Shown in pieces: positions 1 to 5,362 of a stretch of 13,857 bases of DNA. Numbering within the stretch: the first letter of the stretch is position 1; every line of letters begins with the position of its first letter. The position numbers were made by a program, and so were the translations under genes. The notes beneath the pieces were generated by a model. The model made no database searches. It worked only from the letters and a program-made list of their open reading frames with translations, and was not told the origin of the DNA. This DNA is from an uncultured Rhodospirillales bacterium (lineage in GTDB: Bacteria; Pseudomonadota; Alphaproteobacteria; ATCC43930; CGMCC-115725): NCBI GenBank assembly GCA_903897565.1, contig CAIUCF010000508.1, forward strand, positions 1-13,857, in the 5' to 3' direction.

Positions 1-575
1 CGCTCGACAAGAGCTGGGCCTTACTGCGGGTCTATGCGCGCTCGCGCTTCAATCTCGACCTCGACAAGGATACGACCCATAATTTCGGCCCCCCGCCGCT
101 GCTGCAGCACGCGCTGGAGGCCGGCCAGCTCGATGCCGTGCTGACGTTCTGGCCGTTCGCGGCGCGCGCCGAGGCCGACGGCCAGCGCATCGTGGTGACG
201 ATGGATCAGGTGCTGAGCGATCTCGGCTTCACCACCCCGGTGCCCTTCGTCGGCTATGTCTTCTCGGCAGGCTGGGCCGCGCGCAACGCCGACACGGTGA
301 AGCGCTTCCTCGCCGCCACCGACAAGGCGCGGCAGACCCTGGACCATAGCGACGGCGCCTGGGATTCGCTGCAGGCGATCAGCGGCGCCAAGACCGCGAC
401 TCAGCTTGCCAATCTGCGGCGCTGGTATCGCGCCGGCCATCCCCCGGCCTGGACCAGCAAGGACATCGCCGCTGCAGGACGGGTCTACGAGCTGCTCGGC
501 TCGATCGGCAGCCCGGGCCTGGTCGGCAAGTCCAAGCATATCGTCGAGGGGACTTTCTGGCGCGCACCGGCATGA
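1..575 (+). CDS. ABC transporter substrate-binding protein, NitT/TauT type (5' truncated)
   Basis: The reading frame is open from base 3 to a TGA at 573-575, so the start lies outside the window; about 190 C-terminal residues are visible. They resemble the second half of NitT/TauT (SsuA/TauA/ThiY-like) periplasmic binding proteins: an alternation of short strands and helices, a PPPLLQHALEAGQLDAVLTF segment typical of the lobe that counts occupied binding sites, then a helical C-terminus. Its job would be to deliver a small solute to the permease encoded next. The stop overlaps the permease ATG (ATGA at 572-575), so the two are translationally coupled. The ligand (sulfonate, nitrate, pyrimidine or other) cannot be told from this fragment. 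The family call rests mainly on the adjacent permease and ATPase. Confidence 0.8.
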   Translation, partial: LDKSWALLRVYARSRFNLDLDKDTTHNFGPPPLLQHALEAGQLDAVLTFWPFAARAEADGQRIVVTMDQVLSDLGFTTPVPFVGYVFSAGWAARNADTVKRFLAATDKARQTLDHSDGAWDSLQAISGAKTATQLANLRRWYRAGHPPAWTSKDIAAAGRVYELLGSIGSPGLVGKSKHIVEGTFWRAPA

Positions 576-1339
576 GCTTCGACGGCCCGGCGCGCGCGCG
601 TCTGCTCGGCCGGATCGTCTCGCTCGGGCTGCTGGCGGCGCTGTGGCAGATCGCGGCGCTGTTGGCGCATAGCCGCACCTTGCCGACGGTGACGGCGGTG
701 CTGGCGCGCCTGGACGAGGAGATCGCGAGCGGGGCGCTGCCGCATCATCTCGGCATCACCCTATTCCGGGTCGCCTGCGCCTTCGCCCTGTCGCTCCTTG
801 GCGGCGCGGCGCTCGGCATCGCGCTCGGCAGTTGGCGGCGCCTCGATCTGCTGTTCGACGGCTGGCTGATCGCGTTCGTCAATCTGCCGGCACTGGTTAT
901 CATCGTGCTGGCCTATATCTGGCTGGGCATGACCGAATGGGCGGCGATCGTCGCGGTCGCCCTCAACAAGCTGCCCTCGACGGCGATCCTGCTGCGCGAG
1001 GGCACGCGCGCGCTCGACCCGCAGCTGGCGCTGATGGCGCGCGCCTTCCGCTTCGGCCGCTGGAAGTCGTTTCGCCATGTCATGCTGCCGCAGCTGACGC
1101 CCTATTTGCTCGGCGCCTCGCGCTCGGGCCTGGCGCTGATCTGGAAGGTCGTGCTGGTGGCGGAAATCCTCGGCCGCAGCGACGGCGTCGGCTTTCAGAT
1201 CGAGGTCTGCTTCCAGCTGTTCGACGTCGCCGGCATCCTCGCCTATACGATCGCGTTCGCGCTGGTCGTCCTCGGTCTCGAGTGGATCCTGCTGCAACCA
1301 TTCGAACGTCACATGAACCGCTGGCGGCTCGCGTCATGA
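572..1339 (+). CDS. ABC transporter permease, NitT/TauT (SsuC-like) family
   Basis: A 255-residue inner-membrane protein with about six hydrophobic segments (roughly residues 12-33, 65-86, 96-119, 122-140, 180-200 and 220-242). The cytoplasmic EAA-type coupling loop lies around residues 150-175 (MARAFRFGRWKSFRHVMLP); the usual E-A-A is degenerate, but the G-x9-LP spacing fits the BPD_transp_1 fold. Length is normal for SsuC/TauC proteins. The ATG at 572 overlaps the stop of the binding-protein gene, and the TGA at 1337-1339 overlaps the ATPase start. It forms the membrane channel of an ATP-driven importer. The solute is unknown; the location next to, but convergent with, a PQQ operon suggests a link to periplasmic oxidation only by proximity. 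Confidence 0.9.
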   Translation: MSFDGPARARLLGRIVSLGLLAALWQIAALLAHSRTLPTVTAVLARLDEEIASGALPHHLGITLFRVACAFALSLLGGAALGIALGSWRRLDLLFDGWLIAFVNLPALVIIVLAYIWLGMTEWAAIVAVALNKLPSTAILLREGTRALDPQLALMARAFRFGRWKSFRHVMLPQLTPYLLGASRSGLALIWKVVLVAEILGRSDGVGFQIEVCFQLFDVAGILAYTIAFALVVLGLEWILLQPFERHMNRWRLAS

Positions 1340-1998
1340 CCGTGCTGCGCGTCGATCTGCCGGGCTACGCGATCCCGAGCCCCGGCGCCGCGGGGCGGAC
1401 GCAGCCGCTGCTCGGGCCGATCGGTTTCGAGGTTGCGGCTGGCGAGACCGTCGCCTTGTTCGGCCCCTCGGGCTGCGGCAAGACCACCCTGTTGAAGCTG
1501 ATCGACGGGCTGATCCCGGGGACGGGCATTACCTGGCCGTCGGGCAAGCCGCGCACCGCCTGGGTGTTCCAGGAGCCGAGCCTGCTGCCGTGGCGGTCGG
1601 TCGCCGACAATATCGCGCTCGCCCTGCCGGCGGCGGGCGACCGGGCGATCATCCCGGCGCTGCTCGACTCGCTCGGGCTCGCCGGTTGGGGTGACGCTTT
1701 TCCCAATCGCCTGTCGCTCGGCATGGCGCGCCGCGTCGCCGTCGCCCGCGCGCTGGCGGCAGCGCCGGATGTGCTGCTGCTTGACGAACCGCTGGCCTCG
1801 CTCGATGCCGCCGCGGCCCAAGGTTTACGCGCGGTGCTGCGGCGACACCGCCTGACGACGTTGCTCGTCACCCACGATTTCGCCGACGTCGCCGCCCTCG
1901 CTGATCGCGTGATCGTATTGGGCGGCAACCCGACGGTGATCCGCGGGGTGTTCGACGCGTGGGCGCCGGGACTCGCCGAACGAATCGCGGCGCTGTAG
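1336..1998 (+). CDS. ABC transporter ATP-binding protein, NitT/TauT (SsuB-like) family
   Basis: A 220-residue ABC ATPase. Visible motifs in order: Walker A GPSGCGKTT (43-51), Q-loop VFQEPSLLPW (77-86), a variant signature LSLGM (126-130, where most have LSGGQ or LSGGM), Walker B VLLLDEP (146-152), D-loop SLD (155-157) and the switch histidine in LLVTHD (176-181). I chose the ATG at 1336 because it overlaps the permease stop as ATGA and gives the usual length; longer upstream reading in this frame runs inside the permease gene and lacks ABC character. It energises import by the permease. The third residue of the signature is Leu where Gly is usual, a mild oddity. The stop at 1996-1998 directly abuts the last base of the oppositely oriented pqqE. 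Confidence 0.92.
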   Translation: MTVLRVDLPGYAIPSPGAAGRTQPLLGPIGFEVAAGETVALFGPSGCGKTTLLKLIDGLIPGTGITWPSGKPRTAWVFQEPSLLPWRSVADNIALALPAAGDRAIIPALLDSLGLAGWGDAFPNRLSLGMARRVAVARALAAAPDVLLLDEPLASLDAAAAQGLRAVLRRHRLTTLLVTHDFADVAALADRVIVLGGNPTVIRGVFDAWAPGLAERIAAL

Positions 1999-3186
1999 CT
2001 ACTTCTTGTCGTCATTGCGAGCGGAGCGAAGCAATCCAGAGCCATCGCGCGCCCTGGATTGCTTCGTCGCTCCGCTCCTCGCAATGACGGCGGAGAGTGA
2101 AGGGGCGCCGCCGTAGCGGCGATAGACCAGATCGGCATCGCCGCTCGCGGCCTCGGCCAGGGCTGCGTCAATCTTCGGCCGGTCGACGGAGCGGCTGCAC
2201 ACCGGATCGGTGGCGGCGGCGTCGCCGGTCAGGGCCAGGGCCTGGCAGCGGCAGCCGCCCCAGTCGAGCTCGCGGCGCTCGCAGCTGCGGCAAGGCTCGG
2301 CCATCCAGCCGGTACCGCGATAGAGATTGAATAGCGCCGACTCGTTCCAGATTTCGGCGAGCGAGGCGGTCGTGATATTCGGGATCGGCGCTGCGGTGAT
2401 GGTCTCGGCGGCGTGGCAGGGCAGGACATTGCCGGCCGGGCTCACATTGATGAAGCGGCGGCCCCAGCCGGCCATGCAGGCCTTGGGATAATCGGCGTAG
2501 TAATCCGGGATCACGTAGTCGATCACCAGCCGGCCGGCATGGGCTGCGCGCGCCTGCTCGACCGCTGCGGTGACGGCATCGAGCTGCTCACGTGAGGGAA
2601 GCAGGCGGGACCGATTGACCATGCTCCAGCCGTGATACTGGACATGCGCGATCTCGATACGATGGACGCCGAGGGCGAGGCCGAGTTGGATCATCTCGGG
2701 CACGCGGGCGCAATTCTCGCGCTGGATTACGAAATTGGCGGTCAGCGACAGCCCGGCAGCGGTGACATGGCGGGCCGCCGCCAATTTCTTCTCAAGACTG
2801 CCGCGATAGCCCGACATGGTGTCGGCAGCAGCGGTTTCGATATCCTGGAAGCTGAGCTGGACATGGGGCAGCCCGGCGGCGACCAGCGGCGCCAGGGTCT
2901 CAGGCGTGAGCTGGACGCCCGAGGTGATGAGGTTGGCGTAGAGGCCGCACTGATCCGCGCGCGCGATCAGTTGGGCGAGGTCGCTGCGGGCCATCGGCTC
3001 GCCGCCGGAGAAATGGATCTGCAGGATGCCGAGTGCCGCCGCCTGATCGATGATGTCGAGCCAGGTTTCGGTCGGCAGCTCACCGCTGCGGGCGACGAGT
3101 TCCAGGGGATTGGAGCAATAGGGGCATTGCAGCGGGCAGCGATGGGTGATCTCGGCGAGCAGCCCGAGCGGCGGTGACAGGGTCAT
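1999..3186 (-). CDS. pqqE: PqqE, radical SAM PqqA Glu-Tyr crosslinking enzyme
   Basis: A 395-residue radical-SAM/SPASM protein that, with PqqD, joins the Glu and Tyr side chains of PqqA in the first committed step of PQQ synthesis. The SAM-cluster motif CxxxCxxC is at C17, C21, C24, with GGEP at 61-64. The SPASM auxiliary-cluster cysteines are C237, C257, C299, C302, C312, C314 and C330, plus D308 four residues before C312, the position of the Asp ligand in characterised PqqE. I chose the ATG at 3186 because it overlaps the pqqD stop (ATGA) and begins just before the radical-SAM core; upstream codons in this frame read through pqqD and pqqC antisense-free but non-homologous sequence. Anomaly: residues about 366-393 are encoded by a palindromic repeat, giving an Arg/Ser-rich tail unrelated to the enzyme. 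All catalytic residues precede it, so activity is probably retained. Confidence 0.96.
   Translation of the reverse strand: MTLSPPLGLLAEITHRCPLQCPYCSNPLELVARSGELPTETWLDIIDQAAALGILQIHFSGGEPMARSDLAQLIARADQCGLYANLITSGVQLTPETLAPLVAAGLPHVQLSFQDIETAAADTMSGYRGSLEKKLAAARHVTAAGLSLTANFVIQRENCARVPEMIQLGLALGVHRIEIAHVQYHGWSMVNRSRLLPSREQLDAVTAAVEQARAAHAGRLVIDYVIPDYYADYPKACMAGWGRRFINVSPAGNVLPCHAAETITAAPIPNITTASLAEIWNESALFNLYRGTGWMAEPCRSCERRELDWGGCRCQALALTGDAAATDPVCSRSVDRPKIDAALAEAASGDADLVYRRYGGAPSLSAVIARSGATKQSRARDGSGLLRSARNDDKK
2010..2089. repeat. Palindromic intergenic-type repeat, possible bidirectional terminator, inside the pqqE 3' end
   Basis: The left arm (2010-2040, starting CGTCATTGCGA) and right arm (2054-2089, ending TCGCAATGACG) are inverted copies. 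Thirty bases pair throughout, and the right arm carries two extra triplets that would bulge. A loop of about 13 bases separates them. This matches in character the short palindromic elements scattered through Bradyrhizobium/Rhodopseudomonas-type genomes, which, when translated, give stretches such as CERSEAIQ or ARSGATKQS. Here the element lies within the pqqE reading frame (codons about 366-393), just past the stop of the convergent ABC ATPase gene. The RNA from either strand would fold into a long hairpin, so it could end or protect both transcripts. The terminator role is inference. Confidence 0.85.
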
Positions 3187-3467
3187 GCGACCTGCAGCGC
3201 GCCCCGCGCCGCGAGATCGGCCAGCATCACGGCGACGTCGGCGAGCACGATGTCTTCCGGTGCCTGGTAACGTGCGGCGAGTTCGGCGGCGATGGATTCT
3301 ACCGAACGAAGGCCATCGACGAGCTTGAGGATCTCTACCGCCTGCTCGTCCGGCACGAACATCCGCTCCGGCGCCAGTACGACCCAGCGCTCGCGCACCG
3401 CGTCGAACTGGAAGCGCACATGGCGCGGGAAGCCGGGGATCGCTTTGGGCCCGAGCGGTTCGGTCAT
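3183..3467 (-). CDS. pqqD: PqqD, PqqA peptide chaperone (RRE-domain protein)
   Basis: A 94-residue protein of the normal PqqD size. It binds the PqqA peptide and presents it to PqqE. The features seen are an N-terminal strand region (PRHVRFQFDAVRERWVVLAP, about 15-34), then a winged-helix-like segment, with the typical DEQAVEILKLVDG stretch at about 40-52 and helical C-terminus. This is the RiPP recognition element fold. The ATG at 3467 is chosen because the pqqC stop and this start share bases (TGATG) and because it gives the family length; a longer frame upstream is only pqqC in another phase. The stop overlaps the pqqE ATG. The gene is free-standing here, not fused to pqqC as it is in Methylobacterium extorquens. 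Confidence 0.94.
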   Translation of the reverse strand: MTEPLGPKAIPGFPRHVRFQFDAVRERWVVLAPERMFVPDEQAVEILKLVDGLRSVESIAAELAARYQAPEDIVLADVAVMLADLAARGALQVA

Positions 3468-4204
3468 CACGCGGCCTGCGGCCGGAAGGCGCCGGGCGGC
3501 ACGAAGCCGGGCTCCACATAGGAGTAGTAAAGCGCGTCGAGCATCGCCCACAACAGATCGCATTTGAAGCGCAGGGCGCCGATCACCTTTTCCTGATCGA
3601 CACGCGTCATCGCGTGTTCCTTGGCGAAGGCCAGCGCGAATTCGGAATCCTTGGGCGCCTGGGTGAGGCGCGGCTGGAAATACGCCAGCGTATCGGCGGA
3701 GATGAAGTCGTAGTTCTCGAGCATGCCGACCATCCGCTCGGCGATGATGCCGGGCGAGAACATCTCGGTCAGCGACGAGGCCACGGCTTCGAGCACCGAG
3801 GCGTCGCGGACGAAATTGACATAGGCGTCGACGGCGAAGCGGGTGATCGGGAGGATCCCGGCCAAGGAGTCGACATAAGCCGCGTCCAGCCCGACGCCGG
3901 TCGCGAGCTTGAACCAGCGGGCGATGCCGCCGGTCTTGGGACCGTCGCCGTCATGGTCGACGATGCGGCTGCGCCAGGCTCGGCGCAGTTCCGGCGTCGG
4001 CAGCCGCGACATGATCACCGCATCCTTCACCGGAATCTGGGCCTGATAGTAGTAGCGGTTGAGCGCCCAGGCCTGGACCTGGCCGCGATTGAGCTTGCCG
4101 GTATGGAGCAGGCGATGGAACGGGTGGAGATTGTGATAGCGCTCCGCACCGACGGCGCGCAGCGCCGCTTCGAGCTCGTTCGGGGTCAGCAGCCGGTCTG
4201 TCAT
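3467..4204 (-). CDS. pqqC: PqqC, pyrroloquinoline-quinone synthase
   Basis: A 245-residue all-helical oxidase that performs the last step, ring closure and eight-electron oxidation of AHQQ to PQQ, without metal or cofactor. Numbering appears to run in register with the Klebsiella enzyme as I recall it, and most residues of its pocket are present: H24, R80, H84, E147, R157, Y175, R179 and K214. The exception is position 154, where the remembered reference has a catalytic-pocket His and this protein has Ile (SPGIIAER, 150-157). That may be a feature of an alphaproteobacterial subgroup. The ATG at 4204 overlaps the pqqB stop (ATGA) and the end shares bases with pqqD, so translation is coupled on both sides. 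Confidence 0.95.
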   Translation of the reverse strand: MTDRLLTPNELEAALRAVGAERYHNLHPFHRLLHTGKLNRGQVQAWALNRYYYQAQIPVKDAVIMSRLPTPELRRAWRSRIVDHDGDGPKTGGIARWFKLATGVGLDAAYVDSLAGILPITRFAVDAYVNFVRDASVLEAVASSLTEMFSPGIIAERMVGMLENYDFISADTLAYFQPRLTQAPKDSEFALAFAKEHAMTRVDQEKVIGALRFKCDLLWAMLDALYYSYVEPGFVPPGAFRPQAA

Positions 4205-5124
4205 AGGTCGATCACCATGCCGTCGTAAGAGACTTCCCAGCCGCTGTCCCGGGTGAACGCGGCCTCGGCCGAATCATCCTGCAGGATCGGGTTGGTGTTG
4301 TTGATATGGATCAGAATCTTGCGCTTTACGCCCAGGGGCGCGAAGGCGGCGATCGTGCCGTCCGGGCCGGAGACGCAGATATGGCCCATGCGCTGGCCGG
4401 TCTTGGCGCCGACGCCGGCCCGGATCATCTCGTCATCCTGCCACAAGGTGCCGTCGAACAGCACGAGATCGGCGCCGCGCAGCCGTTCGGCGAGCGCCGG
4501 GGTCATCCGCGAACAGCCGGGAATGAAGTACAGGGTTCGCGTGCCGTCGGAGACGCGGGCGCCGACGGTATCCTCGCCCTCGCGCACCAGCGAGCCTTGC
4601 GCCGAGGCTTCTAGATAGAGCGGGATCTTGCCGGGCACCGCGAACAGCGTGACGGTGAGGCCGGAGTCGCGGCCCTCCGGGGTCGTCAGCGCGAAAGGTT
4701 GGTCGAGGGCGACGGTGTCACGGCGGACGAGGTCCTCCGCCAGGACGCCGAACACGGAATTGTCGCGTAAGACCTGATGGACGCGGGATGTCGCGGAAAG
4801 CACCAGCGGCTGGCGTTCGCGCAGGGTCAGGAGCCCGGCGATGACGTCGATGTCGCCGCCGGTGATGACGACGCCCTTGATCGGCGACGAGCGCAGGTCC
4901 TCAGCGGGCCAGAGTTCCGGATTGTCGTTGATCTGCTGGCGCAGATCGGGGGAAGCGTTGAGCAGGAACCAGTCGCGACCATTGCCGGTCACGGCGATGG
5001 AGGCCTGCGTGCGCGGCCGCACGGCTGGATCACCGCGGCGCGCGCGATTGCAGCCGGGCTGGTTGGAATTCCATTGGGGAAAGCCACCACCCGCCGCCGA
5101 ACCGATCACCAGCGCTCGAAGCAT
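4201..5124 (-). CDS. pqqB: PqqB, PQQ biosynthesis metallo-beta-lactamase-fold protein
   Basis: A 307-residue protein of the usual PqqB length. The family has a metallo-beta-lactamase fold, and iron-dependent hydroxylation of a Glu-Tyr intermediate has been reported for it. Recognisable segments are the N-terminal GSAAGGGFPQWN (8-19), LLNASPDLRQQI (54-65), DGTLWQDDEMIRAGVG (224-239), RMGH (245-248) and HINNTNP (273-279). Two canonical motifs are altered: the CxCxxC zinc motif after QWN reads S20-Q22-C25, and the DxDH motif reads D91-I-D93-V94, lacking His. The weak ribosome-binding sequence (AGG six bases before the ATG) contrasts with the strong one of pqqA. The start is 48 bases after the pqqA stop. 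Confidence 0.94.
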   Translation of the reverse strand: MLRALVIGSAAGGGFPQWNSNQPGCNRARRGDPAVRPRTQASIAVTGNGRDWFLLNASPDLRQQINDNPELWPAEDLRSSPIKGVVITGGDIDVIAGLLTLRERQPLVLSATSRVHQVLRDNSVFGVLAEDLVRRDTVALDQPFALTTPEGRDSGLTVTLFAVPGKIPLYLEASAQGSLVREGEDTVGARVSDGTRTLYFIPGCSRMTPALAERLRGADLVLFDGTLWQDDEMIRAGVGAKTGQRMGHICVSGPDGTIAAFAPLGVKRKILIHINNTNPILQDDSAEAAFTRDSGWEVSYDGMVIDL

Positions 5125-5172
5125 GGAATGCCTGACGGGGGACGCGATCCGGCGGGAGGGTGCGGCCCGCGA

Positions 5173-5256
5173 CTACTTCTTGAGTTCGGCGCAGGCGTAG
5201 CTGTTGATCTCGAGACCGAGCAGGATTTCGACGAATTTCGGGGTCTTCCAGGCCAT
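5173..5256 (-). CDS. pqqA: PqqA, PQQ precursor peptide
   Basis: A 27-residue peptide (ATG at 5256, TAG at 5173-5175). It begins MAWKTPKFVEILLGLEINSY and ends in a short Lys-rich tail. The E-x3-Y pair that supplies all PQQ carbon and nitrogen is E16 and Y20. The substrate is bound by PqqD, crosslinked by PqqE, cut out by a protease, and matured by PqqB and PqqC. A strong Shine-Dalgarno sequence (GGAGGA, 5266-5261) lies four bases before the ATG. It heads the pqqABCDE run and is followed by a 48-base gap before pqqB, the only non-overlapping junction in that run. No pqqF/G-type peptidase gene is in the window. Confidence 0.97.
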   Translation of the reverse strand: MAWKTPKFVEILLGLEINSYACAELKK

Positions 5257-5260
5257 GTTT

Positions 5261-5266
5261 TCCTCC
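5261..5266 (-). promoter_or_regulatory. Strong ribosome binding site of pqqA
   Basis: On the minus strand GGAGGA lies four bases before the pqqA ATG. It is the best Shine-Dalgarno match in the pqq run, in line with the need for far more PqqA peptide than PqqB-E enzyme. Confidence 0.75.
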
Positions 5267-5283
5267 GGTTTTTGGTTCAGGCT

Positions 5284-5307
5284 GGCCCGATCCTACTGTC
5301 TCGGGCC
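5284..5307 (-). terminator. Hairpin in the leader upstream of pqqA
   Basis: GGCCCGA (5284-5290) and TCGGGCC (5301-5307) form a perfect 7-bp inverted repeat with a 10-base loop, extendable by further pairs with one mismatch. It follows a second hairpin (5321-5344) in the direction of transcription and ends 27 bases before the pqqA start codon. There is no U-tract, so this may be an mRNA stability or attenuation element rather than a true terminator. Confidence 0.35.
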
Positions 5308-5320
5308 GGCTTTGGGTACC

Positions 5321-5344
5321 CCCCGCGATCACCCGATCGCGGGG
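5321..5344 (-). terminator. Hairpin after the J-cytochrome fusion gene
   Basis: CCCCGCGATC and GATCGCGGGG form a perfect 10-bp stem with a four-base loop, 18 bases downstream of the fusion gene stop and 64 bases before pqqA. The stem is very stable, but no T-run follows on the minus strand, so it may terminate poorly and let part of the transcription reach pqqA. Confidence 0.45.
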
Positions 5345-5362
5345 AAATGCGATGTCTCGGCG

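Noticed and set aside
2010..2089. Insertion sequence or integrase attachment site
   Set aside because: The element is only about 80 bases with no transposase and no target duplication visible; it is a short palindromic repeat.
3187..3519. N-terminal extension of PqqE that would make a fusion protein of about 506 residues
   Set aside because: The extra residues are an Arg-rich reading of pqqD and pqqC in the wrong phase. The ATG at 3186 overlapping the pqqD stop gives the normal PqqE length.
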